A stretch of DNA of 64,000 nucleotides from Vitis vinifera (Eukaryota; Streptophyta; Magnoliopsida; Vitales; Vitaceae), in the NCBI RefSeq assembly GCF_030704535.1, contig NC_081822.1:29533001-29597000 (forward strand). Reading direction: 5' to 3'. The stretch's first letter is position 1. Each line of letters begins with the position of its first letter. Below the pieces are notes generated by a model, which was not told the origin of the DNA, did not search any database, and saw only the letters and a program-made list of their open reading frames with translations. Position numbers and translations under genes: made by a program. Shown piece after piece: positions 34,201-46,815 of the stretch.

Positions 34201-36005
34201 GTTATTAAAATAATTTACTTGATTGATTATAAATATATTAAAATAATTTACCAAACCATTTGAAAATAGAAAATAGTACAAATAAAATTGATAACACAAA
34301 ATTTAATTATAACCTAAAAACAATTTTAGGATATTTGGCTCTAAGGGGTATTTGGGATAAATTTCCTATTACCATGATTACTTAGTATAGATACTTAAAA
34401 GGTTAAAATTATAATTTCAAAAATTTTTTATTAAATTTTTAAAATTATGAACACTATGTTCCATGTTCATTACTATGTGCTCCTATATTATGATATATGG
34501 TTTAAAATTAATTCTCGATTTCTCCATTACAATGCACTATTTATTTATTTTACATAGGCATCTAGAATTTCTTCACTTTTTATTTAGATGTATATTATAT
34601 TAGTTTTATAATAAAGAGATTAAAATTTTAATCAAACAAAAAATATTTTTATTTTCATAATTTTTATTTTAAATGAAAAAGATATATGTTAAACCATATA
34701 TTATCCCTATAATGCTTGTGAATTCTTCTCAAAAACACAAATCTAAAAAAAAAAAACCAAATGCAAAAGCACAACATAGAGACAAGTTTAAATTATATAG
34801 TTCACAAAATACCATTATAGGCTAAAATTTAGACAAAAATAAAATTAATTATTAAATATTGATTGTCTTATTATTTGTTTTGTAGGATAATTACTTGATG
34901 TGTATTTAAAATTGTCAATTTAGATTATTTTGATTAAATTTGGTGTGGACCTTTTTGTAGAAGATGTTGCTCTCTAAGTTGTGAAAAGGCTTTTAGGCCT
35001 CCATGTTAAATGTTACATATTTAAGATAAACATGATAGAATGAGAGTTATGTTGTTTTGTTGTAATATTCCAATTAGTAATCATGTTTTAATTTTACTCA
35101 ACTATGCTTGCATGCAACCTTAGAGTTCCCGTTCAAGTATCATTGTGAGACAAAAGTTTATGTTATTACATAGTAAAGACATTTTAGTTGTCAAAAGGTG
35201 AAAATGGTTTTATCTATGCTAGTTTCACGTTGACAACTTTTAAATTGTCTACCATGTGATAAAGATCTTTTCTCTACAAATGATGCTTGAATTGTCCGAT
35301 TGGACAGTGTAGGAAAACATAATATCTATGAAGTTAATTGCTTGTTCTTAATTTATTTTAAATAAATTTTGGTACTATTTCCTCTTGTTCTCTGGGTACA
35401 TACTTGGACAAGGTGACATATTATGTTTTGTCCATTTTGTGTACTTGGAGAACCATAGGGAAATGCTGCCAAAATTTTTTTAAAATTAAATTGAGCACAT
35501 TGGCAGTTGACACATAGAGATTATGTATTCCTATATGGGATAGGAACCACTCCCTAATTTACAATGTTGGAGATGTTAGATGGCATAAAACATGCAACAT
35601 AGCTTGAATTGTATATGTTAATAATATTAATATGCACTTGTTTAATTGAGGTTATGCATCACCTTTAATGCAAGTACTCAAGGTCAATAACATTTATAGC
35701 TTCGTAATCACTACTACATATAACACATACAATGACTTTTTTTTTTCTTGGCTTTTTTAAAAATTGTCAATAATTAGCGTGTTATTCCAATAGTGTAAAT
35801 ATATGTACAAAAGTCATAATGATTAGAAAATTAATGCTTACCCTTTTTCTCTTAAATCTAGCCTCTTAAACAAATGTTGTATTAAATTGATTATTGATTA
35901 TTCTTTGAACAGAAGAAAGCGAGGTTGCTAAACGAATGACACAGAAAATGTTGATATTTTCTTCAATTTGAAGTTTGATCACTATTGGAAGTTTGTTATT
36001 AAAAA
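32941..36005. other. AT-rich filler of the CACTA element, no gene seen
   Basis: Very AT-rich, with a TA repeat at 34153-34194. No coding frame. Around 33960-34370 there are short inverted AT-rich stretches that may be a MITE, but I could not fix its ends. Confidence 0.5.
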
Positions 36006-39000
36006 ATGGACCGTTCATGGATCTCAAAGGATAGAAGATCGAAGGAGTATGAGAATGGGGTAGAACATTTTATCACATTTGCAATACAAAATTCTGTAAA
36101 TAAAAACTCCATTAAATGTCCATGTTTACAGTGTGGTAATATGATATTCCATACTCCTCAAAAGATTAGAGAGCATATGTTTTTCCATGGAATTGATCAA
36201 AGTTACTATACATGGTATTGGCATGGAGAGGTAGCTCCAAGTGGACCACCAACTACAAGAGTAGAACATTATGATAAAGTTCAATTTGATGATGTGGGTA
36301 GTACAATAGAAATGGTTCAAGCTGCACAGGAGGATTGTAAAAATGACCCAGAATCATTTCAAAGATTATTGAAAGATGCAGAAAAACCGTTATATCCTGG
36401 TTGTAGAAACTTTACAAAATTGTCTGCATTGATTAAATTGTACAACCTAAAAGCACGCTTTGGGTGGTCTGATAAAAGCTTTTCAGAGCTTTTAGAAATG
36501 CTTGGAAATATGTTGCCTGTGAATAATGAGTTGCCTTTGTCTATGTATGAAGCAAAAAAGACATTGAATACATTGGGAATGGAATATGAGAAAATACATG
36601 CATGTCCTAATGATTGTATCCTTTATAGGAATGAGTTGAAAGATGCATCGTCATGTCCTACTTGTGGAACTTCAAGGTGGAAGACAGATAAAACAGGAAC
36701 TAAAAAGAGGAAGGGGGTTCCAGCGAAAGTAATGTGGTATTTCCCTCCAGTTCCAAGATTTAGAAGAATGTTTCAATCAGTAAAAATTGCAAAAGAGCTC
36801 ATATGGCATGCCGAAGAAAGAGATTTCGATGGTAAAATGCGTCATCCATCAGACTCACCATCATGGAAGCTAGTTGACCATAGATGGCCCGAGTTTTCCT
36901 CAGAACCTAGAAACTTGAGACTTGCCATTTCAGCAGATGGCATAAATCCTCACAGTTCATTAAGTAGCAAACATAGTTGTTGGCCTGTTCTCATGATAAT
37001 TTATAACCTTCCTCCATGGTTGTGCATGAAGAGAAAATTTATGATGTTATCTTTGTTAATTTCAGGTCCACGACAACCTGGTAATGACATTGACATCTAT
37101 TTAGCACCGTTGATAGAAGATCTTAAAACATTGTGGGAGGTCGGAGTCCAGGCTTATGATGCACATCAACGAGAGTTCTTTACATTAAGAGCTGTTCTAT
37201 TATGGACAATCAGTGACTTCCCTGCGTATGGAAACTTGTCTGGGTGCACAGTTAAAGGATATTTTGGTTGTCCAATATGCGGGGAAGAAACATATTCTCG
37301 TAGATTGAAACATGGAAAAAAGAACTCATATACAGGACATAGACGATTTCTTCCTTGCAACCATCCATTTAGGAAACAAAAGAAAGCATTTGATGGTGAA
37401 CAAGAGTTTAGGCTACCTCCACAAATATTAACTTGAGAGGAAATTCTCAAAAAAGTCAAAGTCATTTGTAATTCATGGGGGAAAAAAAAGTTTAATCGTG
37501 GTAAATCCAAAGTTAGCAATCCAAATTGTTGGAAGAAGAAGTCCATATTCTTTGATCTTGAGTATTGGAAATATCTTCATGTTCGTCATAATTTGGATGT
37601 AATGCATATTGAGAAAAATGTTTGTGAAAGCATCATTGGTACCTTACTCAACATTCCAGGTAAGACAAAGGATGGACTGAACTGTCGTTTAGATCTTGTA
37701 GACATGGGCTTAAGGAGCGAATTGGCACCAAAGTTTGAATCAAAGAGAACCTATCTCCCTCCTGCATGTTATTCACTTTCGAAAATGGAAAAGAAGGTAT
37801 TTTGCCAAACTCTTTCACAATTGAAGGTTCCTTATGGATACTGCTCTAACCTTCGAAACCTTGTGTCAATGGAAGACTTGAAGCTTTATGGCTTGAAATC
37901 CCATGACTACCATACATTAATGCAGCAATTATTGCCTGTTTCATTACGATTTATTTTGCCAAAGCATGTGAGGAATGCCATTTGTAGATTGAGTTCTTTT
38001 TTCAATACTCTCTGTAGTAAAGTGGTTGATGTTCCTACATTAGATGAGTTACAAAATGAGGTTGTGGTGACATTGTGCTTGTTTGAAAAGTATTTCCCAC
38101 CTTCATTCTTTGATATCATGGTGCATCTTACTGTGCATCTTGTAAGAGAGGTGAGACTTTGTGGACCAGTTTACCTTAGGTGGATGTACCCATTTGAAAG
38201 GTTCATGAAAGTGTTAAAAGGCTATGTACGAAATTGTAATCGACCCGAAGGTTGCATCGCTGAATGCTATATTGCAGAAGAAGGCATTGAGTTTTGTACA
38301 GAGTACTTATCAAATGTTGAGGCAATTGGAATTCCTAGTACTTCAAACATTGACCAAAAAGTTGGGGCATCTATATTTGGAGGTCATACCATGAAGGTTG
38401 ATTCCAATTTATGGTTACAAGCACATCATTATGTGTTGGAGAATACAACAATCATCCAACCTTATGTCGAGTAAGTGGGACACACTTTTGTTTCTTTATT
38501 TATCATGCTTATAATAAATATAGGATACTAACTATAAAATTATTATACATGACTTCATAGAGATCACATGAAATGGTTGAAAATGAAATATCCACGTCAA
38601 GCTAAAAGACAAAAGTGGCTACAAGATGAGCATATGCGTACTTTTACTTATTGGTTGAGACAAAAGGTAATAGAGTGGTAGTAAAACTTACTGTATTCTT
38701 TACACTCTTGGTTAATTATGTTGGTAATAACTATAACTTATTTATACAGGTTGAAGTTGCCATTGGTAATGAAGAACCTGTATCTGAAACCCTTAAATGG
38801 ATAGCTCATGGTCCTAGCCACTATGTTTTTAAGTATCATGGCTATGTCATTAATGGGTGTCGCTACCATACCAAGGAGCGTGATGATTTACGAGCTACCC
38901 AAAATAGTGGAGTCAAAATTGTAGCTACAACAATGCAAATTGCTAGTGCCAAGGATAAAAATCCAGTATTTGGTGAGCTTTGTTTCTATGGGGTTATTAC

Positions 39001-39397
39001 TGAGATTTGGGATCTTGATTATACCATGTTCAGGATTCCAATCTTCAAGTGTGATTGGGTTGATAATAAGAATGGAATCAAAGTTGATGATCTTGGGTTT
39101 ACCTTAGTTGACTTCAGCAAAATGGCTCATAAATCAGATCCTTTCATTTTAGCCTCCCAGGCTAAGCAAGTTTTCTATGTACAAGATGAACTTGATCCAA
39201 GATGGTCAGTTGTTTTATCAACTCCTCAACAAGACTTCTTGGAAAGGGACGAGGGTGATGATCTCATGGATAACTCTATTGAACACCATCCAGTCATATC
39301 TTCTTTGCCACAAGTTGAATCATTTGATGCTATGGATGACTCTGATGCAATATGTATGCGAGGCGATTGTGAGGGGATTTGGGTTGAGAACAAATAG
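36006..39397 (+). CDS. TNP2-type CACTA transposase, one in-frame TGA
   Basis: Catalyses excision and insertion of the element. Exons are 36006-38470, 38561-38666 and 38750-39397 with GT-AG junctions in phase, 1073 codons including the terminal stop. The N-terminal Transpos_assoc-like domain (about 1-75) has MDRSWI, CPCLQCGN and HMFFHGI. A Transposase_21 core (about 255-475) has ISADGINPH and DIDIYLAPLIEDL, candidate catalytic acidic positions. A DUF4218-like part (about 600-750) has HLTVHLVREV. The third exon carries a DUF4216-like domain (VIWDLDY-like EIWDLDY and FKCDWVD). A single TGA at 37434 (codon 477) interrupts an otherwise open frame. A Trp or Gly codon could have given it by one change. 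It is thus a very recent pseudogene, or needs read-through. Confidence 0.88.
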
Positions 39398-39828
39398 TAT
39401 ATGTAACTGAAGTGTAGCCCTGTTATAATGATGTTTTCAAATTTATACTTTATTTCAAAATGCATTTTAGTTTTTATTATAACATGTATCTGTCTAACTA
39501 AGTAGTTGTTGTTTGTATTTTATGCGGTGACCTGATATGCTACTACAGTTTTCTATAAGGTAAACCTTATGCTTATTGGTTCATTTGTCTGTACTATTAG
39601 ATGATTGTTATGGTTTTAGTTTTAGTTAACGTCAGATTGGCTTTAGAAAAACATTGACAGATCTATTTTCAATATTATGTTCGAAATAGATCAATTCATT
39701 AGGTAATGCCTTATGCAATTGAAATTTTTATACTTAAAATTTTGTTTAGATATTTCATACAAAATTTGTATGGATTTATGGATATTTTATAAACTTACTT
39801 TTAAACTTTATAATTTTTTTTATTACAG

Positions 39829-42800
39829 GTACAGATCTAGAGCAAGAAGAAAAACCACCTACAAAAAGGAGGTGTAAAGGGATAACTAGAAAGTCAATGA
39901 TTATCAAGAATCGGAGCAAAGGGGTAAAGTTGGTGATAAAGTACAATCCTGATGGCATTTATGTTGGACAAGCTTCTGTGCATCTTACCAGTTTTTTAGG
40001 CGTATTGGCACGTACTATGGTGCCGATTAGATATAATAGTTGGAGAGATGTACCTATACAAGTGAAGAATAACCTATGGGACACCATTGAGGTAAAATAG
40101 TTTTTTCGGTATATAATCTTTTTCCAATTCAGTTTATGAAACATTTTTAATTACTAATAACTATATTAATGATTTATAGGCTTCTTTTACACTGGATAGT
40201 AAAAGTAGGAGGAATTGTATGCTAACGATGGGCAAATGCTTTCGATCATTCAAGAACATGTTGACTATCAAGTATGTCATTCCTTTCAAAGACCAACCAG
40301 AGGTCCTGAAGAAACCACCAATTGAATATATTTTTATTGAAGATGAAGATTGGACTATATTTGTGAAGGAAAGATTGTCTAAAAGATTTCAGGTCAACTT
40401 AAACTCATCTTCATGCCTTATACTCATATTCACATTTACTAAATATAAAATAAAATTTGTAGGATTTTAGAGAAGTTCAAAAAGAAAGAAGGAAGAAGCA
40501 TATTTACAATCATCATCTTAGTAGGAAGGGATATGCTGGTCTTGAGGATGAAATGGTAGGTTAATGATAGTTTCTTATTTTCTTTTATTTTATGCATAAA
40601 TTGATTAAAGACTCATTACAGTACATTCTAATATCTTAATAGATGGCAACAAGTGGCTATACAGAAATCATTGATAGAAGCATATTATGGAAGAAAGCAA
40701 TGGAGAAGAAAGATGGCACTTATGATGAAGTTGTCATACCAGTGGTGGAGAAGATTGTAAGTATACATTTTCTAACACATATTTCATTTATTTTAAGACT
40801 TTATTTATAGTAACCAATATGACATTGAAGTTAATAACATCATTGTGGTTTTAGGACAAGATGTTGAAAGAGTCACGAGAAAGTGGTCGAATTTTTAGTG
40901 GCAATAATGACATACTTACAGAAGCACTGGGCACTCCCGAATACAGTGGTCGAGTACGGGCTAAAGGCAAGCATTATACACCACACCAATATTTCCATTC
41001 TATGGCGAATAGTGCTATGCGGGAATTTGTGAAAGAATCTCAAGAGCGACAATCTAAGTTTGAGGCAAATATTTTAGCCCAACTTTCTCAGATGATGCCT
41101 AGCACACCTCAATCTGATGTTAGCAGCTCTAATGTTAAGCAAAATCAAATTGTCCTGCCTCAAGCTATTGAGCAACCTAAGTGTCAAGTTGATGACCATC
41201 TCCCAATAGTGCAAAAAGCAAACAAGGTATGTTGTGATTAATATTATGTTCTATAATTCCTATGTGATAACACATAAAGTTAGAAATTTCATTTCATTCA
41301 TCTAGTTGAAACTATTCAAATACCAACTCATTAAGAGACATTTTCATCCTTCAAGAATGAAAGTTATGGGGTTTAAATATAGTTTTTACTTGTCTAGGTT
41401 TGTCCCACCTACATGATGAATGAGCTAACTATGGAAAAAACTTTTCATATGGTACAAGCACTAGTTTTTTAATTTAGGGTTTATAGGGTTTAAAACCTTT
41501 ATGTAAATAAGCATCATATTTGACCTTGATGAATCAATTTTCCTCAACTAACTCTTACATTCCTAGTAAAATTCTAAATTTTCAATGGTTGCATATAAGT
41601 AAACAATCTTGTTTAATTTTATAGGTTAGGAAATGCCAATTGGCCATAGGGACAAAGGAAAATGTAGTTGCAGCTGGCACAATTATACTTGAATGTGGTG
41701 TTAACTTCTTAGTTGTTGTGGATGCTTCTTATGAGCCAAATGCACCACTTCCTGTGCCTATTCCTAACCAAATTAAAACTATTGGAGAGGCTCTTGGGTA
41801 TCAAGTTTTGTGGCCTGCCCAAATGGTCAGTCTTACTACTCATCCCATCCAGGTATAGTTTTTTTTTTTTTTTTTTCAATTTTCATTAACAGTTTCTTGG
41901 TAGTAATTATAACTTATTTTTTCAAGGACAATAATTATATATGCAATCATACACTTTGTTTTATAGGATTCAAAGAAATTTAAGAAACAAAGGAATAAAG
42001 AAACACGATTAAGTTCTAAGGATGAGAACCCCGTAGACATTAAGAACTTTGCTACATTGGTTGGACTACTGCTCAAGGAAGGGAAAGTACATGCAGTAAA
42101 CATCACAAAGGATGTTTTTGGAGAGTCTTGTAAGAGCTTTCTCATGAATGATGATATGGATATGATAATTTCATCAACAGAGGTGTCATCTAACTGTCTT
42201 ATGTTCTATATATGGTGAGGGAACATTTATTTTGTTTTTTTTTTTCATATATTTTAGTTGCTTCATTATAGTTTAACTTTTAATTATAATCATATTAGGA
42301 GAGTTGAAATGTTAGTTGCATTAAAATATTAACTTCTTGTTAATGGTATGTGAAATTAAATTAGGCATTTGCATAAAAAGATGGTTGATGCGAAGATGGC
42401 AGGACGATTTGCTTTTGTAAATCCAGCTTTGGTTTCCAAAGCTGGAATGGGGGAAGCAAGCAAGGAAAGTAGGTCAAGGGTTATTGCTAATCGATTGATG
42501 AATGCAAATCATGCTGACTTTATTTTCATTCCATACAACCCAGGGTAAGTTATAGAACTTAAGTAAGCTATGTTGGTAAACTTATCAATCATAATTAATA
42601 TATAACTAAATTTATGTAAAATTTTGTAGCTATCATTGGGTTTTGGTGGCACTGGAAACAAGGACTATGATTGCATATTACCTTGACTCATTAGAAGACC
42701 AACCTTCTGATGATCTCAAGGAGATTGTTAATATGTAAGTTTTTCTCTCAATACAAGAGCATGAAGCATAATTGGTAACAAATATTATTTTCTTCATGTA

Positions 42801-43280
42801 GGGCCCTTAGAATTCATCCACCACAAAAGCATAAGTCATCAAAGAGGGAGCCTACATGGGTTGTAGTAGGGGTGAGTAATTCATATAAATTAGGTAATGC
42901 AATTTTTAATACCATTTCTTAATGTTTAATTAAGTACAAGATATCCTACAACTAACTATAAAATTGGTGTATTCTACAATGATTTATTTTTATGCATAAA
43001 GTGCCCAACACAACCAGGTAGTGTTGAATGTGGATACTATGTGATGAGATATATGAGAGATATTATTGCTGATCAAGGATGTCTTACATCAAAGGTATGC
43101 ACCAGTTTATTAATTTCCAATATATCAATTTTTACCTTTTTTTTCAATGTAATTGATTAAATTGTTTACATTACTCCTTAATAGTTTCACGGAAAAAAAT
43201 CGTATAGCAAAAATGAGTTGAACGAAGTACGATCAGAATGGGTAATGCTGGTCACTCAGTTGATACTCTCTTCTGTTTGA
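39829..43280 (+). CDS. CACTA second protein: Ptta/En-Spm domain fused to a Ulp1-like (C48) cysteine protease
   Basis: Twelve exons fit GT-AG junctions in phase: 39829-40091, 40180-40392, 40463-40555, 40643-40756, 40855-41226, 41625-41852, 41967-42214, 42365-42544, 42630-42734, 42802-42871, 43002-43094 and 43185-43280. They give 690 aa plus a split first codon. A small 5' exon must lie upstream and was not found; the first internal ATG is at 39897. Exons 1-5 resemble the plant Ptta/En/Spm transposase family (HLSRKGYAGLEDEM, TEALGTPEYSGRVRAKGK). Exon 6 resembles the DUF8039-like module. Exons 8-11 hold a Ulp1 catalytic fold with the order His (YHWVLV), Asp (YYLDSL), Gln (PTQPG) and Cys (ECGYY), all present. 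Ulp1 proteases cleave SUMO; the role in transposition is unknown. No stop interrupts the frame. Confidence 0.85.
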
Positions 43281-43510
43281 AGGCTTTGAAGACACTTTTT
43301 TGTATGGAAATAGATCATACTTTTGCCCAATCCAACTATCACTTTTGTTGAGGTTAATATTTTATTTTTTTTCTCTTTTGAACCAAACTATGATTATAAG
43401 TAAATTGTTTGATGGAATCACAACCAAGTTGATAATATTTTCTTTCTATTGTCATGATATTTCTCCAATTTCCCATAACTGAACTAAGTTGTTAACTGCA
43501 TGCATGACTC
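43281..43510 (+). other. CACTA spacer between the protease gene and the kinase fragment
   Basis: AT-rich, no domain seen. It probably includes the 3' untranslated part of the protease gene. Confidence 0.45.
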
Positions 43511-44255
43511 ACAGGCATCCAAAGGGAAACTTTTTGAAGCTGAAAGTTGGAAGTTTTTCCAAGTTTCTAATAGTTCATGAGCTACTGCCACAAAAAAGGT
43601 TTTTTTCATAGGGATATCAAGTTTATTATTTCTTGCCTCCTATTAAAGATCTTCTACAAGGGGATATACACTTGGAATTTTGTTGTTCTCATGTGATCAT
43701 TTGTTTTCATTCTCAACTACAGAATGTTCTTGTTGGTTCAAAAGGGAACATGAAGATTTCTAATTTTGGCCATGGTGTTATACCACAACATTGTAAGTTA
43801 CATCATCACCCTCATAAAACATAAAGATTTCTTCATAAAATAAATTTTTTGTTTCATTGCTTAACTTATTTATTTTTCAATGAATTTAAAACTACAAGAT
43901 GATGGATTACTATATATTTATATACAACCAATGGAAGTTCAAATTACATTGCTTAATTAACTTCTAATTAAGTTTTTTCAAGTGTCGAAAATGTGGTTTG
44001 TAGTTTAATTTTCATTTCATTCAAATTAACTGTTCTATTTTTATCTCTTCAACCAATTTGTAGACTAGGTAAGTGATTGAGCATAGCTCTAGAAGCTGCC
44101 AATGAAGTATCTCTATGAACATAATCCCCTCATGAGTTGCAGAAATTTTAAGACCAACATCATACTCTTAGAGGTATGGTCTCTACTACTCAAAAATTAC
44201 CATTATATTTTGTTCATTCAGAAAATTTATATTGGTGATGAAGTTTTTATTATTT
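43511..44255 (+). pseudogene. Captured fragment of a CIPK-type protein kinase gene
   Basis: CIPKs are Ser/Thr kinases driven by calcium sensors of the CBL type. Pieces of the catalytic domain appear in the right order. GKLFEAESWKFFQ lies at about 43525-43563, in the place of the CIPK segment before the catalytic loop. Then, after a shift, SYCHKKGFFHRDIK at about 43576-43620 holds the HRD catalytic loop. After an intron-like gap ending CAG at 43723, NVLVGSKGNMKISNFG appears (Asn in place of the DFG Asp), and QKIYIGDE follows at about 44219-44243. Introns seem retained, so the capture was at DNA level. Stops and shifts make it non-coding. Confidence 0.6.
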
Positions 44256-45430
44256 TACATCATTGGCTTGATAACCATGCTTTTTAAATTTAGTATACAT
44301 GAGAAATAGCAATTAAGAATTCCGGTTTCTCACTTTATGTGTTTGTATTATGGACATTTTTAAGCTAAAGTTCCTTAAGCTTTACTTTTGTGTAATGTAT
44401 TGCATGATAGGCTGATGTTTGAATCTCTATTTAGCTTCATAGATAACCTGAATTTATTGTTAAATTTTTATGCAATCATATCTGTGCCATATAGTTGTCA
44501 CTTTGGATCGCTCACATAATTCTAGATATTTTCCCAAATATGTTTTATTTTAAAAAATAATCATAATCTTTTTAAATATGAAATATGAGCTTTCATTAAA
44601 AAATATTCATCATTAGAAGATGTTTATCTACCATTAAGTTGTAGATATTCTTCTCTACATTTTTTTATGCATGCCAATTTATTTATTGTTAAGTTCTAGA
44701 ATTCATATAGTTGTTGCTACCCTTGATAGTGATAAATAAGATGAATTGAATATTTTAATGGACTATTGATGTTGATATTCTCTTGTCCCAAACTTGGTTT
44801 GTTTTTCTATTTTTTTTTTTGGGGCTATACTAAAGATTTAATGGATTATTGATGTTGATGTTCTCTTATCCCGTATTTGATTAATCTCTTGTTTTGTGTT
44901 TTAACTATTGATAGTAATTTTGTTGTAATTATTCTTAGGGTCACATATGTCAATTGGTATACACATTTGTTTTCCTATTATATTTTCATTGACATTTCTT
45001 TCTCTCTATTTCTAGAAGTCTTCACTTATATATCTTTTCTGAAATTGTAATTGATTTTAGTTTTTTGTGCACGTAGGTCATTTTTTTGGGAAATTAACCT
45101 TGTGGTTGGATAAGCTAGCATGAAGGAGTATGTTGAAGGCCAAAGCACAATTGGGTTGCATGTAAAGAAAAAATGGACTATGTCAAGGGACTAAACATTA
45201 AAGTTATGACATTTTTTGTGGTTATTTTAATATATTTTAGCTTTTTTGTGTTTCTTGTTTATGAAATACAACTTCTTTATTTGTGATTAAATACTGCAAT
45301 TTGGAAATGTATTACCAGGTGAAAAATTAGGTGCAACAACTAATTTCATTGGTACATAATTTTTTTTCTTATGTGTATGCATTATTTCAATAACAGGTGA
45401 AAAATTAGGTGTAACAATTATTAAACTAAA
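44256..45430. other. 3' filler of the CACTA element
   Basis: AT-rich, no gene. Two small direct duplications are seen. GATTATTGATGTTGAT-like blocks lie at about 44760 and 44841. GGTGAAAAATTAGGTG lies at about 45319 and 45398. Confidence 0.5.
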
Positions 45431-45439
45431 ACTAAATTT

Positions 45440-45890
45440 AAAATTAAGCAATTATCTTCCTTGACGCTTTTACTAAGTGTCAAGGAATGAGAGTAACTAC
45501 TAGTAACATTTATACAACCCAATAATGACACTAATAAATGTGTCAATATAGTGTGAACAACTAACAATGATACTTTTTAAGTGTCAAGGTTCTCTTCAAT
45601 GACGCTTTTTAGAAATGTCCTTATAGTTCGATATTTGAAACTGCTAAACAATGACACTTATATAAAGTGTCAAGGTTTCTTCTACTCAACAATGGCGCTT
45701 ATAAAGTGTCAATGTAGTTTGATATAACTAATGATGACACTTTTTTTAAGCGTCAAGGTTCTCTTCAATGGCGCTTTCTAGAAGCGTCATTGTAGACAAA
45801 TACTTATTATGACAGGCTAGTAGATGACGCTTTGGGGAAGCGCCATTGAATGTGTTTCTCGACACTTAAAAAGCGTCATGGTTAATGTTT
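45440..45890 (+). repeat. Right subterminal palindromes of the CACTA element
   Basis: About ten copies of a 17-19-nt palindrome. Examples are GACGCTT-TTACT-AAGTGTC, GACACTT-ATATA-AAGTGTC, GGCGCTT-TCTAG-AAGCGTC and GACGCTT-TGGGG-AAGCGCC, with 3- or 5-nt centres. They vary mainly at one CpG position (GACGCTT/GACACTT). They are the expected binding array for the element's DNA-binding protein. Confidence 0.85.
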
Positions 45891-45902
45891 TTTCTTATAG
45901 TG

Positions 45903-46815
45903 GTTTTGCATACCTTGTAAGGAATTTGAAATGTGGATTGTAGATCCAGAATCAATCCACCATGTGTTGGTATTTACATTAACCATATTAGATTCATAAC
46001 AAACAAATGAGGTAGGGTTACCTTTCTTCTCAAGCCATTTATGAAATTTTAGACATTTCTTCTTCACGTGTCCTTTCTTTTTATAGAAAAAACACTTTTC
46101 GTCTTTCTTAATGTCAAATTTGGGAGGAATTTGTTGTTTCCCTTTCTGACTGGCTTGAGATTTTCCTTTCTTTCCTTTATTTTGTGTCACCTGCATGACA
46201 TTTTATCCTTGTTCCATCATTAACCTCCCTTCCTCTTGAACACACATGGTCATCAATTCATTAATAGGCCACTTATCCTTATGTGTGTTGTAAGAGATTT
46301 TGAAAGGTCCATACTGAGGCGGAAGAGTGTTAAGGATAAAGTGCACCAAGAAGGATTAAGACATTTCTACCTTGAGTTTCTTCAATTGAGCCACTATGTC
46401 CCTCATCTCCATGATGTGTTCGCGTACACCTCTTATACCGGTGAGCTTCAAGGATGTGAACTTCATAATTAAGGTGCTTGCCAAGGCTTTATCTGAAGTG
46501 ACGAATTGCTCATCAATAACCTTCAACAATTCGCGGATATTCTCATGTTGCTCGATTGAACTATGTATACCAACACTAATTTTTGTCTTAATGTACATCA
46601 CGCTGAGGCGATTAGATTTGTCCCAATGTTCGTACAATAAAATTTCATCAGGTGTGCCGGTATTAGTGATCTTATGTGGTTCATCTTTCCTTATGGCATA
46701 GTCTATGTCCATGCACCCTAATTGAAGAAGAATTCTCTCATTCCATATCTTAAAGTTATCTCCCCTGAGTTCAGGAACCTCACAACGAATATCAAATATG
46801 TTAGGTAAAACTGCA
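45903..46815 (-). pseudogene. Copia gag and protease start, decayed
   Basis: Read leftward. A gag region (about 46810-46210) has ELRGDNFKIW, LYEHWDKSNRLS and a UBN2-like helical part. A zinc knuckle of the CCHC type follows with CFFYKKKGHVKKKC (about 46100-46060; its second position is Phe where Cys is usual in many copies). The protease start WWIDSGSTIHI (about 45960) comes next, then the break at the CACTA insertion. Stops at about 46353 and 46205 interrupt it. The other side of the protein resumes at 31629. Confidence 0.85.

Larger units (their letters stand above)
31630..45902 (+). mobile_element. CACTA (En/Spm) DNA transposon, structurally complete
   Basis: It starts CACTACTACAAAAATTG and ends TTTTTTCTTATAGTG, the CACTA terminus in inverted form. 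The 3-bp duplication GTT lies on both sides (31627-31629 and 45903-45905), as expected for this superfamily. It is 14,273 bp long. It encodes a TNP2-type transposase (36006-39397) and a second protein with a Ulp1-like protease (39829-43280). Subterminal palindromes lie at both ends. It also holds AT-rich filler, a captured kinase fragment, and an exon-like block of unknown origin. It sits in the protease/integrase junction of the older Copia element. Confidence 0.93.

Noticed and set aside
33950..34370. Possible MITE inside the CACTA filler
   Set aside because: Some AT-rich inverted stretches are present, but no defined ends or target duplication could be placed.
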